A stretch of 64,000 nucleotides of DNA from Roseomonas sp. AR75 (lineage in GTDB: Bacteria; Pseudomonadota; Alphaproteobacteria; Acetobacterales; Acetobacteraceae): the NCBI RefSeq assembly GCF_005222815.1, contig NZ_STGB01000002.1, positions 248,001-312,000 on the forward strand. The letters are read 5' to 3'. Position numbers and translations under genes: made by a program. The notes beneath the pieces are model-generated. The model was given only the letters and a program-made list of their open reading frames with translations. It did not search any database and was not told the DNA's origin. Every line of letters begins with the position of its first letter. The first letter of the stretch is position 1. Of this stretch, positions 1 through 8,935 are shown in pieces.

Positions 1-1635
1 GAAGAACTCCCGCACCGCCGCCGCGGCCGGCTTCGCGTTGATCAGGTCATGCGGCATGACGCTGTCGATATCGACAGAGCCCATCCGCTCCTTGATCGCG
101 CGCTCCATGCGCAGCAGGCCGACGCGATACTGGTTCTCCATCAGCTCGCCGACCGAGCGCACCCGGCGGTTGCCGAGATTGTCGATGTCGTCGATCGAGC
201 CCACGCCGTCCTTGAGCTGCAGCAGCACGCGCACGGTGGAGACGATGTCCTCCTTGCGGAGGGTGCGCTGCGTGTCCGGCACTTCCTCGGTCGAGAAGCC
301 GAGGCGCATGTTCATCTTCACGCGGCCGACGGCCGAGAGGTCGTAGCGTTCGCTATCGAAGAACAGGCCGCGGAACAGGTTCTCCGCGGTGTCCGCGGTC
401 GGCGGCTCGCCCGGGCGCATCACCCGGTAGATGTCCATCAGCGCCTCTTCGCGGTTGGAGTTCTTGTCCACCGCGAGCGTGTTGCGCATCCAGGGGCCGG
501 TCGACTGGTCGATTGCGAGCGTCGGCAGGCGGTCGAGGCCGGCTTCCTCGATCGCCGTCAGCTTCGCCTCGGTCAGCTCCTCGCCGGCCTCGGCCCAGAT
601 CTCGCCGGTCTGCCAGTTCACCAGGTCCTCGGCGACGAAGCGGCCGAGCAGGTCGGCGCGGCCGACCAGCACTTCCGTGGTGCCGCCTTCGGCGATCTTG
701 CGCGCCATACGCGCCGTCATCTTCGCGTCGCGCCCGGCGACTTCCTCGCCGGTCTTCGCATCCACCAGCGCTTCCGCCAGCTTCACGTTGCGGAACGCCT
801 CGGGGTCGAAGGGTCGCGACCAGCCCTTCGGGCCGCGGGTGAAAACCACCTGGCCGTAGAACGCCGCGAGGATCTCCTCGGCATCCATGCCGCGGATCTC
901 ATGCGGCTCCAGCGACGGCAGGCCTTCCTCGGCGCGGCGCTTGCGCTCGCCCTCGGTCCAGGTGCTGTCCAGCGCATAGAGCAGCGTCGTCGCCGGAAGC
1001 TTCCGCTTGCGGTCGATGCGGACGTAGCAGATGTCCTTCGCGTCAAACTCGAAGTCGAGCCAGGAGCCGCGATAGGGGATGACGCGCGCGGCAAACAGGT
1101 ACTTGCCGCTGCTGTGCGTCTTGCCCTTGTCGTGGTCGAAGAAGACGCCCGGAGAGCGGTGCATCTGGGAGACGATGACGCGCTCGGTGCCGTTGATGAT
1201 GAAGGTGCCGTTGTCCGTCATGAGCGGCATGTCGCCCATGTAGACGTCCTGCTCCTTGATGTCGCGGACGGAACGGCTGCCGGTGTCCTCGTCCACGTCC
1301 CAGACGATCAGGCGCAGGCGCACCTTGAGCGGCGCGGCGAAGGTCAGGCCGCGCTGGATGCACTCCTCGACGTCGTACTTCGGCTCCTCCAGCTCGTACT
1401 GGACGAATTCCAGCCGGCCGCGGCCGCCGAAATCATCGATCGGGAAGACCGACTTGAACACTTCCTGCAGCCCGGCGTGCAGCCGCGCATCCGGGTCCAC
1501 CCCCATCTGCAGGAAGGCCTCGTAGGAGGCCCGCTGCACGTCGATGAGGTTGGGCATCGGCGCCACTTCGGGCAGACGCCCGAAGGACTTGCGAATGCGC
1601 TTGCGCCCCGTGAACGACCTCGTGATAGCGTTCAT
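1..1635 (-). CDS. rpoB: RNA polymerase beta subunit, N-terminal 545 residues (cut by window edge)
   Basis: Beta subunit of RNA polymerase, which forms much of the catalytic cleft. The frame is open from an ATG at 1635 to the window edge, exactly 545 codons. The protein begins [20 protein letters not shown] and carries typical beta signatures such as [15 protein letters not shown] and the [13 protein letters not shown] stretch. The visible end, [18 protein letters not shown], corresponds to the residues just before rifampicin-resistance cluster I, so that cluster and the catalytic half lie outside the window. It follows rplL by 220 bp that contains two strong palindromes. Identity is certain; only the 3' part is missing. 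Confidence 0.98.
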   Translation of the reverse strand, partial: MNAITRSFTGRKRIRKSFGRLPEVAPMPNLIDVQRASYEAFLQMGVDPDARLHAGLQEVFKSVFPIDDFGGRGRLEFVQYELEEPKYDVEECIQRGLTFAAPLKVRLRLIVWDVDEDTGSRSVRDIKEQDVYMGDMPLMTDNGTFIINGTERVIVSQMHRSPGVFFDHDKGKTHSSGKYLFAARVIPYRGSWLDFEFDAKDICYVRIDRKRKLPATTLLYALDSTWTEGERKRRAEEGLPSLEPHEIRGMDAEEILAAFYGQVVFTRGPKGWSRPFDPEAFRNVKLAEALVDAKTGEEVAGRDAKMTARMARKIAEGGTTEVLVGRADLLGRFVAEDLVNWQTGEIWAEAGEELTEAKLTAIEEAGLDRLPTLAIDQSTGPWMRNTLAVDKNSNREEALMDIYRVMRPGEPPTADTAENLFRGLFFDSERYDLSAVGRVKMNMRLGFSTEEVPDTQRTLRKEDIVSTVRVLLQLKDGVGSIDDIDNLGNRRVRSVGELMENQYRVGLLRMERAIKERMGSVDIDSVMPHDLINAKPAAAAVREFF

Positions 1636-1723
1636 GCCTGTCCCGCTTCCCTCGACCGCCGGCCCCGCGCTGGGCCGGTCGGCTGCTTCTGGCAATCAGA
1701 GCGGCCCCGCCGGAGCGGAGCCG

Positions 1724-1807
1724 AAAAACGCAGGCGCGGGCGGGATTCCGACCCTGGAATCCCGCCCGTTCCCAACCCTTGAAACGCGGTCCGGGTGCAC
1801 CCGGACC
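1724..1807 (-). terminator. rplL-rpoB intergenic attenuator candidate: two palindromes plus T-run
   Basis: Reading the minus strand after rplL there is first a perfect 20-bp palindrome (1788-1807). A hairpin with 13-bp arms (1737-1749 and 1756-1768, 6-nt loop) follows, and about 8 nt later there is a run of five T (1724-1728). Enterobacteria have a partial terminator between rplL and rpoB that sets the excess of ribosomal protein over polymerase mRNA. This layout fits such an element, but function here is inferred only. Confidence 0.5.
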
Positions 1808-1855
1808 GTCTGGCGCGGTCGCCCCGCCGGGGGGCGTTGCGGCCGCGCCGGCCGA

Positions 1856-2236
1856 TCAGTTGATCTCGACCGTGGCGCCGTTCTCTTCCAGCACCTTCTT
1901 GATCTTCGCGGCCTCGTCCTTGTTCACGCCTTCCTTGACGGTCTTCGGCGCGCCCTCGACGAGGTCCTTGGCCTCCTTCAGGCCGAGACCCGTGATGGTG
2001 CGGATCTCCTTGATCACGTTGATCTTCTTGTCGCCGCCGGCCTTGAGGATGACGGTGAACTCCGTCTTCTCCTCGGCGGCCGGGGCCGCAGCCGCGGACG
2101 CGGCAGGTGCCGCCGCAACGGCGACCGGCGCCGCGGCGGAGACGCCCCACTTCTCCTCGAGCATCTTCGAGAGCTCGGCAGCCTCCAGAACGGTCAGGCT
2201 GGAAAGCTCGTCAACCAGCTTCGCAAGATCGGCCAT
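1856..2236 (-). CDS. rplL: 50S ribosomal protein L7/L12
   Basis: Ribosomal stalk protein that recruits translational GTPases. It has 126 residues, the usual family size. An N-terminal dimerisation helix (about 1-32) is followed by an Ala/Pro-rich hinge (about 33-53). The C-terminal domain (about 56-126) contains the conserved [16 protein letters not shown] and ends VEIN. The ATG start has AGGA about 10 nt upstream. It lies 82 bp after rplJ in the usual order and should be co-transcribed with it. Confidence 0.98.
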   Translation of the reverse strand: MADLAKLVDELSSLTVLEAAELSKMLEEKWGVSAAAPVAVAAAPAASAAAAPAAEEKTEFTVILKAGGDKKINVIKEIRTITGLGLKEAKDLVEGAPKTVKEGVNKDEAAKIKKVLEENGATVEIN

Positions 2237-2318
2237 GTTCGTGTATCCTCTGATCTAGTGGCTTGGCTTGATGTTTGCAACACCCGGGAGGGTTCGCCTC
2301 CGGGCGGGCAGGTCTTGG

Positions 2319-2846
2319 TCAGGCGGCCTCAGCCGTCTCGTCCTTCTTGGCATAGGCCGAGAACACCCGCGCGAGCTGGCTGCCGGGGGCCTGCAGCACG
2401 CCGGCGATGCGAGTCGCCGGGGTCTGGATCAGGCCGAGCAGCTGCGCACGCAGCGTCTCGAGCGAGGGCAGTTCGGCCAGAGCCTTCACGCCATCGGCGT
2501 TCAGCGTCTGGGCGCCGAGCGCCCCACCCAGGATCACGAACTTGTCGTTGGTCCTGGCGAACTCCACGGCGGTCTTCGCCACCGCCACCGGATCCTTCGA
2601 CCACGCAAGCGCGGTCGGACCCTTCAGCAGGGGCTGGATGCCCTGGAAGCTCGAGCCATCGAGGGCGAGCGAGGCCAGCCGGTTCTTCGCAACCTTGTAG
2701 CTCGCGCCGGCTTCCCGCATGCGCCGCCGCAGGGTCGTCGCATCCGCCACCGTCAGCCCCTTGTTCTGGCTGACGAGGACGAACGACGTCTCCGCGAACA
2801 CCGCCTGCATCGCCTGCACGAAGGCGCGCTTTTCCGTACGGTCCAC
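2319..2846 (-). CDS. rplJ: 50S ribosomal protein L10
   Basis: L10 anchors the L7/L12 dimers to 23S rRNA. It has 175 residues and starts MDRTEKRAFVQAMQAVFAET. The N-terminal RNA-binding half includes KNRLASLAL and KGPTALAWS, and a C-terminal helix follows for L12 binding. The start is GTG at 2846, supported by AGGAGA six bases upstream. The family is usually autogenously regulated by L10 binding its own leader; here the 417 bp upstream are non-coding and could hold such a leader. Confidence 0.98.
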   Translation of the reverse strand: MDRTEKRAFVQAMQAVFAETSFVLVSQNKGLTVADATTLRRRMREAGASYKVAKNRLASLALDGSSFQGIQPLLKGPTALAWSKDPVAVAKTAVEFARTNDKFVILGGALGAQTLNADGVKALAELPSLETLRAQLLGLIQTPATRIAGVLQAPGSQLARVFSAYAKKDETAEAA

Positions 2847-3263
2847 GTCCCGTCTCCTGTAGTGAGCCGCGGCGATTCACGCCTTCGGTGCTCGGGGCCT
2901 TCGGCCCTCTGCGCCCTCCGGCGATCGCAGCGGGGCTCCGCCTTCTGGAAGGGCGGAGGCCGGTTCATCCGCACCGGTCGCCCGGCACGGCACTCGCCTG
3001 TTGGAAGGGACCGTCAAGCCAAGCCGATCAGAGGCTTGCGCCCCTGGCCAGCGTACTTCTCGGCACCCCATCTATCCCCTGCGAGCCTTGCGGCCGCTTC
3101 AAGGCGTCCCGGCGGACCGGTGCGCCACAGAGGGTCTCCGACAGGTTCGGGCATGGGGCCGAGGCCCCTGCCCTGCCCGGCGGCCGAAGCCGCCGTATCC
3201 TTTGGATGGGCCGCGCTTGCCCCCACCCCGACCCTCCCCCGCAGGCGGTGGAGGGAGAATGCT
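2847..3263. other. 417-bp rplA-rplJ spacer, possible L10 leader
   Basis: No convincing gene is visible. The spacer contains several short GC-rich inverted repeats (for example around 2895-2910 and 2940-2965) near rplJ and one copy of the dispersed palindromic element next to the rplA stop. Bacterial rplJ operons commonly carry a structured L10-binding leader here. I could not confirm the kink-turn by eye. Confidence 0.4.
3219..3258. repeat. Dispersed GC palindromic element, copy 1 (diverged)
   Basis: A CCCCACCCCGACCCTCCCCC arm is followed by an imperfect GGTGGAGGGAG arm just after the rplA stop. It resembles the copies at 11611, 15080 and 34398 but its central palindrome is degraded. Confidence 0.6.
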
Positions 3264-3968
3264 TCAGGCCTGGGCCGCGCTGAGCGTCGCCAGGTCCACC
3301 TTCACGCCCGGCCCCATCGAGGAGCTGAGCGAGACCTTCTTCACGTAGGTACCCTTGGCGCCGGTCGGGCGGGCCTTCTGGATCGCGTCGATGAAGGCGC
3401 GGGCATTCTCCAGCAGCTTGTCCTCGCCGAAGGAGGCCTTGCCGATGCCGGCATGCACGATGCCCGCCTTCTCGGCTCGGAACTCCACCTGGCCGGCCTT
3501 CGCCGCGGTGACCGCACCCTTCACGTCCATCGTCACGGTGCCGAGCTTCGGGTTCGGCATCAGGCCGCGCGGGCCGAGCACCTTACCGAGCCGGCCGACC
3601 AGGGCCATCATGTCCGGCGTCGCGATGCAGCGCTCGAACTCGATCTTGCCTTCCTGCACCAGGGCGGCGAGGTCGTCCGCGCCCACCACGTCGGCGCCGG
3701 CGGCCTTGGCTTCCTCGGCCTTCGGGCCGCGGGCGAAGACGCCCACGCGCACCGTCTTGCCGGTGCCGGCCGGAAGGCCGACCACGCCGCGGACCATCTG
3801 GTCGGCATGGCGCGGGTCGATGCCGAGGTTCATGGCGATCTCGACCGTCTCGTCGAACTTCGCCTTGGCGTTCGACTTGACCAGCTTGATGGCCTCCTCG
3901 AGGCCGTAGGACTTCTCGCGGTCGAAGGCGCCATTCAGGGCCTTGAGGCGCTTGCCGATCTTCGCCAT
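3264..3968 (-). CDS. rplA: 50S ribosomal protein L1
   Basis: L1 forms the mobile stalk near the E site and binds 23S rRNA. It has 234 residues, the normal bacterial length, starting [13 protein letters not shown]. The conserved [16 protein letters not shown] motif lies at about residues 133-148. It starts 4 nt after the rplK stop, so the two genes are translationally linked. In other bacteria L1 represses the rplKA message by binding near the rplK start. Confidence 0.98.
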   Translation of the reverse strand: MAKIGKRLKALNGAFDREKSYGLEEAIKLVKSNAKAKFDETVEIAMNLGIDPRHADQMVRGVVGLPAGTGKTVRVGVFARGPKAEEAKAAGADVVGADDLAALVQEGKIEFERCIATPDMMALVGRLGKVLGPRGLMPNPKLGTVTMDVKGAVTAAKAGQVEFRAEKAGIVHAGIGKASFGEDKLLENARAFIDAIQKARPTGAKGTYVKKVSLSSSMGPGVKVDLATLSAAQA

Positions 3969-3972
3969 GGCG

Positions 3973-4407
3973 TCAGCCCTCCACCACCGTCATGCCCATC
4001 GATCGGGCGGAGCCGGCGAGCATCCGCACGGCGGATTCGACATCGGTGCAGTTCATGTCCTTCATCTTCACCGCGGCGATCTCGCGCAGCTGGGACTTCG
4101 TGACGCGCCCGACAGTGGCCCCCTTGCCCGGGGTCTGGCTGCCCTTCTCGATCTTCGCGGCCTTCATCAGGAAGTAGGTGTTGGGCGGGGTCTTGGTGAT
4201 GAAGGAGAAGGTGCGGTCGGAATACGCCGTGATGACGACGGGCGTGGGGGTGCCCGGCTCCATCTGCTGCGTCGCCGCGTTGAATTCCTTCACGAACTGC
4301 ATGATGTTCAGGCCGCGCTGGCCGAGCGCGGGACCGACGGGCGGCGAGGGATTCGCCTTGCCGGCCGGGATCTGCAGCTTGATGTAGCCGACGATCTTCT
4401 TTGCCAC
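3973..4407 (-). CDS. rplK: 50S ribosomal protein L11
   Basis: L11 forms the GTPase-associated centre with L10 and L12. It has 144 residues starting [20 protein letters not shown], with the conserved [17 protein letters not shown] segment. The start codon is GTG at 4407 with AGGA about 10 nt upstream. In most genomes nusG lies directly upstream. Here two unrelated genes and a terminator-like hairpin (4491-4515) intervene, so rplK probably has its own promoter in 4408-4490. Confidence 0.98.
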   Translation of the reverse strand: MAKKIVGYIKLQIPAGKANPSPPVGPALGQRGLNIMQFVKEFNAATQQMEPGTPTPVVITAYSDRTFSFITKTPPNTYFLMKAAKIEKGSQTPGKGATVGRVTKSQLREIAAVKMKDMNCTDVESAVRMLAGSARSMGMTVVEG

Positions 4408-4490
4408 TTAGAGCATCCTTCGGGTTCAAGAGGCCCGCGGTCCAGGCGATGCCCGCACCGGCATCTCCCGCGTTCCCCGAAAAGCGCCGA

Positions 4491-4515
4491 GCGGCCCGGA
4501 ACCGGTCCGGGCCGC
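4491..4515 (-). terminator. Terminator-like hairpin downstream of the DUF2062 gene
   Basis: A 10-bp perfect stem (4491-4500 with 4506-4515) and 5-nt loop, followed on the minus strand by a short T-rich stretch (TCGGCGCTTTTCG). It lies 60 bp after the DUF2062 stop and before rplK, where it would separate the inserted genes from the ribosomal operon. Confidence 0.55.
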
Positions 4516-4553
4516 GCGACAGGGGCGGGCATATAGCGAGCGCGTGAGGGGAT

Positions 4554-4594
4554 GTCGAGTCGGCAACGCGCACCCTCACGAACGCCGACTCGAC
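4554..4594. repeat. 11-bp perfect inverted repeat spanning the DUF2062 stop codon
   Basis: Arms GTCGAGTCGGC (4554-4564) and its exact reverse complement (4584-4594), separated by 19 nt. One arm lies inside the last codons of the DUF2062 gene and the other beyond its stop. It could be a terminator stem or a protein-binding site; no T-run follows. Confidence 0.5.
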
Positions 4595-5106
4595 GCCGAC
4601 ACCGCTGCCTCGCGCCGCTCCATCCGCGCCGCCTCCCTGCGCAGCACCGCGCGCAGGATCAGGAAGGCGGGCGGCGCGACGAGGAGGCCGAGCACGACGC
4701 CGCCGGCCAAGGCCTCCTCCGCCACCGGCACCAGATCGGCGGCCCAGGCCGGCAGCCAGGTGGCGTGCGGCCCCGGCGGATCCGGCAGCAGCCAGCGGCC
4801 GATCTCGTAGGAGGTCGGCAGGATCACCGCATGGGTCAGCGGGTTGCCGACCAGCAGGCAGGCGGCCGCCGCCGCGCCACGCCCGCCCCGGATCAGGAAG
4901 GCCAGCAGGATCGCGAGCAGCAGATGCGCGCCGAAGGCCGGGAGCATGCCGGCGAAGACCCCGGCCGCGCCGCCGCGTGCGACATAGGACGGGCCGCCGG
5001 GGCTTTCGATCAGCATGCGCCAATGCATCGCGGCGCGCGACCGCAGCGCGGCGATCCAGCCCCCTGCCCGCCCCGCCGCGCCGTCCTCGCGCTCGTCCCG
5101 CCGCAC
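4576..5106 (-). CDS. DUF2062 family membrane protein
   Basis: Unknown function. It has 176 residues from a GTG at 5106, chosen because GGGAGAGG lies about 5-6 nt upstream and because it avoids overlap with the phytochrome gene, which ends at 5132. The segment ARGGAAGVFAGMLPAFGAHL and the later LVGNPLTHAVILP match the DUF2062 pattern of a glycine-rich membrane segment followed by GNP. Three hydrophobic segments are visible (about 48-70, 75-95 and 130-155). It follows the phytochrome by 25 bp, so the two are probably co-transcribed. Longer in-frame starts upstream are possible but would overlap. Confidence 0.75.
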   Translation of the reverse strand: MRRDEREDGAAGRAGGWIAALRSRAAMHWRMLIESPGGPSYVARGGAAGVFAGMLPAFGAHLLLAILLAFLIRGGRGAAAAACLLVGNPLTHAVILPTSYEIGRWLLPDPPGPHATWLPAWAADLVPVAEEALAGGVVLGLLVAPPAFLILRAVLRREAARMERREAAVSASSRRS

Positions 5107-5131
5107 CGTCGCCTCTCCCGTCGCGGTCGCG

Positions 5132-7687
5132 CTACGTCCGCAGCGCCTCGGCCACCCGCGCACCGACATCCGCGGCGACATAGGGCTTCTTCACCACCGG
5201 CGCGCCCGCCAGGGAGGACGGCACCCGGAGCTCCTCGCCATAGCCGGTCGCGAAGACGAAGGGGATGCCGAGCGCCTTCAGGCGCACCGCCACCGGCAGG
5301 CTCGTCTCCTCGCCGAGATTGACGTCCAGCAGCGCAAGCCGGGGCGGCGCCGCCTCGATCAGGCGCATCGCCTCGGCCACCGAACTCGCGATCTCCACCC
5401 GCTCGGCGCCGAGTTCCCGCAGCACCTCCTCGCCATGCATCGAGACGATCAGGTTGTCTTCCACCAGCAGGGCGATGCCGGAGAGCGGCGCGGTCGCCGC
5501 GCCGTTCGCAGCGCGCTGCGGCTGGGCGGGTCGCGCGGCGGCACCGCGGGCGATGAAGCGGCGCGGGACGCAGAAGGCGGCGCTCATGCCGGTCAGCGCG
5601 TATTCCAGCCGTGCCGTGCCGCCGAGGTCGTGCGGCACCAGCCGTTCGATGATGGAGGTGCCGAAGCCGCGGCGCGTCGGCGCGCGCACCGGTGGCCCGT
5701 CCACGTCCAGCCAGTCCAGCGCCAGGTCGCCCCCGGGCAGCAGGCGCCAGGACACCTTCACATGGCCGCGGCGGTCGCTGAGCGCGCCATACTTCGCGGA
5801 GTTCGTCATCAGCTCGTGGCAGACCAGCGCGATGGCGGAGAAGGCGGCGGGTTCCAGCAGCACCGCGGGGCCGTCCATGCGCACGCGGTTGGCGCCGAGA
5901 TGGACGAAGGCCTCCGCCTCCGCCGCGACCAGCGCGCTGAGCGGTGCCGGCCCCCAGGCGTCGGTGGTGATCTGATCGTGCGCACGGGCCAGCGCCTGGA
6001 TGCGGCCGCCCAGCACCTCCGCGAAGTGATCGAGGTCGCGCGCGCCGCCGCGGGTCTGCGTCACCAGGGCGCGGATCAGCGCGAGGATGTTGCGCACGCG
6101 ATGGTTCAGCTCCGCGATCAGCAGTTCCTGCCGCTCCTGCGCGCGGCGGCGCTCCTCCTCGGTGGCGGCGCCCATGCGCAGCAGCACCTCCAGCAGGGAG
6201 ATGCGGAGCGATTCGGCGATGCGCAGCTCGGTGGGGTTCCAGGCCTCGGCGCGGCCGCGCACCGATTCCACCCAGGCGGCGAAACTCTTGCGGGGGGAGA
6301 GGCGCACGCCGTCCTCGGCAGGTGCCGCCACCTTGCGCGGATCGCCGGCCCAGGTGACGCGCCGCGCCGTCTCGCGCCGGAACAGCACGATGTAGTCGCG
6401 CGGCAGGCGGGAGATCGGGATCACCAGCATCCCCGCCGCGCGGTCCACGAAGGCGCGGCCGGGCGGGTAGTGGCGGCCGATCTCCTCCTCCGCCAGCACC
6501 TGGGCTGTGCCGAGGCTTGCCAGATGGGCGACCAGGCCGGCGAATTCCTCCGGCGTGGGCGTCGAGCCGACATGGCGCTCCTGCCCTTCCGCCAGCACGG
6601 CCACGCCGTCGCAGGGGATCAGCTCGCCGATCAGCTCGCCGCAATCCACCAGGTTCAGCGTGCCGCCTTCCACCGCGGCCAGGCGCGCCATCATCGCATC
6701 GGCGGCGCGGCGTGCCTCGGCCTCGGCCGTCGCGGCGGCTTCGCGCTCGCGCGCCTCGTTCACCAGGGAGAAGACCTGGCCCAGCAGTTCCACGGCGGTG
6801 CGCTGTTCGAAATCCAGCGTGCGCGGCGCCATGTGGTGGCAGGCGAAGAGGCCCCAGAGCTTCCCGTCCTGAACGACGGAGACCGAGAGCGAGGCCTGAA
6901 CGCCCATGTTGCGCAGGTATTCGACATGCACCGGCGAGACCGAGCGCAACACCGAATCCGAGAGGTCGAGCGGCTGCCCCGCGGCATCGAGGGCGGGCAC
7001 GATCGGCACCGGCTCCGCGCCGATGTCGCCGATCGAGCGCAGCAGGTTGCGCAGATAGAGGATGCGCGCCTGGGCGGGGATGTCCGTCGCCGGGTAGCGC
7101 AGGCCGAGGAAGGATTCGAGGCCGGGCTGGCGCGCTTCGGCCACCACCTCGCCGGCGCCGTCGGGCAGGAAGCGGTAGAGCATCACCCGGTCGAAGCCGG
7201 TCAGCAGGCGAAGCTGGCGCACCGCGGCATCGTGCAGGGCGGCAAGGCCCTCGGAGCGCTTCAGGCGGCTGAGCAGCGCACCGATCGGCGCGTCCGGCCG
7301 GCGCTGGGCGGAGGAGGGCTCGGCCTCCACCACGATCAGGTTGCCGGCGACATGCACGGCCAGGTCGAAGGCGGGCCCGTCGGGCATCATCGGCACGCGG
7401 AAGGCACGCTGCACCCCGCCGCCGCCACGCATCATGCCCAGCAGGTTCGAGATCGCGTGGACGGCCTCCGGCGCCAGCAGGGTGCGCAGCGACAGCCCGG
7501 CCATCGCCTCGGGTCGCGGATCGGCAAGGCCGAGCAGGGACGGCGCATTGGCCGAGACGCGGGCGATGCGCCAGTCGCTGCCCGCGGCCAGCAGCAGGCC
7601 CTGCGGCTGGATCGCGCCGAGAAGATGGATCGGCTCCCGGTCGCAGACCGAGAGATCAGGCGGCGAAGAGAGGCTCGCCTCGGCCAT
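5132..7687 (-). CDS. bphP: Bacteriophytochrome: PAS-GAF-PHY-HWE histidine kinase-receiver
   Basis: Red/far-red photoreceptor kinase, 851 residues from the ATG at 7687. Cys15 in CDREPIHLLGAIQPQG is the expected biliverdin attachment site. The GAF domain carries YPATDIPAQARILYLRN (about 198-214), the PATDIP form of the PASDIP motif. The PHY tongue shows PRKSF (about 465-469). The kinase has an HWE-type H-box ELNHRVRNILALIRAL with His529 and an HELMTNSAKYGALS N-box. The final 110 residues are a receiver domain with DNLIV and LLDVNLGE. The signature Trp region reads DWLDVDGPPV, a variant of WxE. A TTG 27 codons upstream is a weaker start. The location inside the nusG-rplK gap is unusual. Confidence 0.93.
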   Translation of the reverse strand: MAEASLSSPPDLSVCDREPIHLLGAIQPQGLLLAAGSDWRIARVSANAPSLLGLADPRPEAMAGLSLRTLLAPEAVHAISNLLGMMRGGGGVQRAFRVPMMPDGPAFDLAVHVAGNLIVVEAEPSSAQRRPDAPIGALLSRLKRSEGLAALHDAAVRQLRLLTGFDRVMLYRFLPDGAGEVVAEARQPGLESFLGLRYPATDIPAQARILYLRNLLRSIGDIGAEPVPIVPALDAAGQPLDLSDSVLRSVSPVHVEYLRNMGVQASLSVSVVQDGKLWGLFACHHMAPRTLDFEQRTAVELLGQVFSLVNEAREREAAATAEAEARRAADAMMARLAAVEGGTLNLVDCGELIGELIPCDGVAVLAEGQERHVGSTPTPEEFAGLVAHLASLGTAQVLAEEEIGRHYPPGRAFVDRAAGMLVIPISRLPRDYIVLFRRETARRVTWAGDPRKVAAPAEDGVRLSPRKSFAAWVESVRGRAEAWNPTELRIAESLRISLLEVLLRMGAATEEERRRAQERQELLIAELNHRVRNILALIRALVTQTRGGARDLDHFAEVLGGRIQALARAHDQITTDAWGPAPLSALVAAEAEAFVHLGANRVRMDGPAVLLEPAAFSAIALVCHELMTNSAKYGALSDRRGHVKVSWRLLPGGDLALDWLDVDGPPVRAPTRRGFGTSIIERLVPHDLGGTARLEYALTGMSAAFCVPRRFIARGAAARPAQPQRAANGAATAPLSGIALLVEDNLIVSMHGEEVLRELGAERVEIASSVAEAMRLIEAAPPRLALLDVNLGEETSLPVAVRLKALGIPFVFATGYGEELRVPSSLAGAPVVKKPYVAADVGARVAEALRT

Positions 7688-7872
7688 GCGGTGGAAATCC
7701 CAGAGGGTGGAGCGGCGCTCGCCCGCCCGCGCAGCGCGAGCGGCGCGGGCCTGGCGCCAGCGGCCCAAGGCCGTCGCGCAGGGGCGGAATTGTCACCAAT
7801 CCCGCGCGGATGTCTGTCGGAAAGTGAACACAACGCCGGCTTTCGGTGCGCGGGCGCATCGCAATCGCGCGA

Positions 7873-7896
7873 GGCGCGGCGCCATGCCGCCGCGCC
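7873..7896 (-). terminator. Strong hairpin just after nusG
   Basis: A 9-bp all-GC stem (7873-7881 with 7888-7896) and 6-nt loop begin 8 bp after the nusG stop. No T-run follows, so it may be a weak or Rho-assisted terminator or an mRNA end stabiliser. It separates nusG from the phytochrome gene. Confidence 0.45.
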
Positions 7897-7904
7897 GGGG
7901 CGTT

Positions 7905-8441
7905 TCAGAGCTTCTCGACCTGCCCGTATTCCAGCTCCACCGGGGTGGAGCGGCCGAAGATGGAGACGGAGACCTTCACGCGGCCGCGCTCCTCGTCCAC
8001 TTCCTCCACCGTGCCGTTGAAGCTGGTGAAGGGGCCGTCGGCGACGCGCACCTGCTCGCCCACCTCATAGACGATGGCGGGGCGCTTGGGCTTGTCGGCC
8101 TGGTCCGTCATCTGCTTCAGCATCCGCTGCGCCTCGGCTTCGCGGATCGGCGTCGGTCGGTTCTTCTCGCCGAGGAAGCCGGTGACCTTGGGCGTGTTCT
8201 TGACCAGGTGCCAGGCGTCGTCGGTCATCTCCATCTTCACCAGCACGTAGCCGGGGAAGAACTTCCGCTCCTGGTTGGTCTTCTGGCCGCGGCGGACCTC
8301 GACGACCTCCTCCGCCGGGACGAGGATCTCCTCGAACTTGTCGGCCAGGCCCTTCTGGGCCGCCTGCTCGCGGAGCTGCTGCGAGATCTTCTTCTCGAAG
8401 CCCGAATAGACGTGCACCACGTACCACTTCTTGTCGGCCAT
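7905..8441 (-). CDS. nusG: Transcription termination/antitermination factor NusG
   Basis: NusG contacts RNA polymerase and Rho and couples transcription to ribosomes. It has 178 residues. The N-terminal NGN domain starts [19 protein letters not shown], with [21 protein letters not shown] at mid-protein. The C-terminal KOW domain (about 122-178) includes [20 protein letters not shown]. It starts 7 nt after secE, the usual secE-nusG pair. Unlike the standard arrangement, rplK does not follow directly. Confidence 0.97.
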   Translation of the reverse strand: MADKKWYVVHVYSGFEKKISQQLREQAAQKGLADKFEEILVPAEEVVEVRRGQKTNQERKFFPGYVLVKMEMTDDAWHLVKNTPKVTGFLGEKNRPTPIREAEAQRMLKQMTDQADKPKRPAIVYEVGEQVRVADGPFTSFNGTVEEVDEERGRVKVSVSIFGRSTPVELEYGQVEKL

Positions 8442-8448
8442 GATGCGG

Positions 8449-8646
8449 CTAAACCCCCACCCCGAACAGCAGGCGCATGACGCCCGCGATGATCCAGTCC
8501 ACCAGCATGAAGAACAGCGCCGCCAGCGCCGAGAGGCCGAGCACCAGACCTGTGGTGATCAGCGTCTCCCGGCGGGTCGGCCAGGTGACTCGCGCCACCT
8601 CCTGCCGCACCTCACGCACGAAGCCTACCGGATCGAACCTGGCCAA
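8449..8646 (-). CDS. secE: Preprotein translocase subunit SecE
   Basis: Essential small subunit of the SecYEG channel. It has 65 residues, starting at a TTG (8646) with an AGGAGAAGGGG stretch upstream. This start gives [20 protein letters not shown] and the family's single-helix length; the longer frame would run into tRNA-Trp. The conserved [10 protein letters not shown] motif precedes one transmembrane helix (about 30-52). The gene lies between tRNA-Trp and nusG, as in most proteobacteria. Confidence 0.93.
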   Translation of the reverse strand: MARFDPVGFVREVRQEVARVTWPTRRETLITTGLVLGLSALAALFFMLVDWIIAGVMRLLFGVGV

Positions 8647-8715
8647 GACGGCCCCCTTCTCCTGGGCATGCGCCGCAACGCCAGCGCGCGCCGCGCAAAG
8701 ATCCGCGCGGCCGCA

Positions 8716-8792
8716 TGGCAGGGGCGGAGGGTCTCGAACCCCCAACCTCCGGTTTTGGAGACCGGCGCTCTAGCCAATTGAGCTACGCCCCT
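8716..8792 (-). tRNA. tRNA-Trp (CCA anticodon)
   Basis: A 77-nt cloverleaf with 7-bp acceptor stem AGGGGCG/CGCCCCT, D-arm TAGCTCAATTGG, anticodon loop with CCA, and T-arm GGTTCGA. The 3' CCA end is encoded (8716-8718). tRNA-Trp directly before secE is the standard proteobacterial position. Confidence 0.97.
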
Positions 8793-8935
8793 AGCGTGCG
8801 GACCGCCGGCCTGCCTTGCGGGCAGTCTTCCGGCGTGCCGCGCATGGGCCGCGCGAGCGCGGACACATAGCGGCCAGCCCCCCGGGTGACAAGCCGCGGA
8901 GCGCGGGAACCGGCGGGGCCGCCCCGCGGTGCGCG

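Noticed and set aside
49..1782. Long plus-strand open frame opposite rpoB
   Set aside because: It is antisense to a clear rpoB, has His/Arg/Ala-biased composition and no motif; a high-GC shadow.
5015..8020. 1001-codon plus-strand frame opposite the phytochrome
   Set aside because: Shadow of the minus-strand kinase and nusG; composition is typical of antisense high-GC frames.
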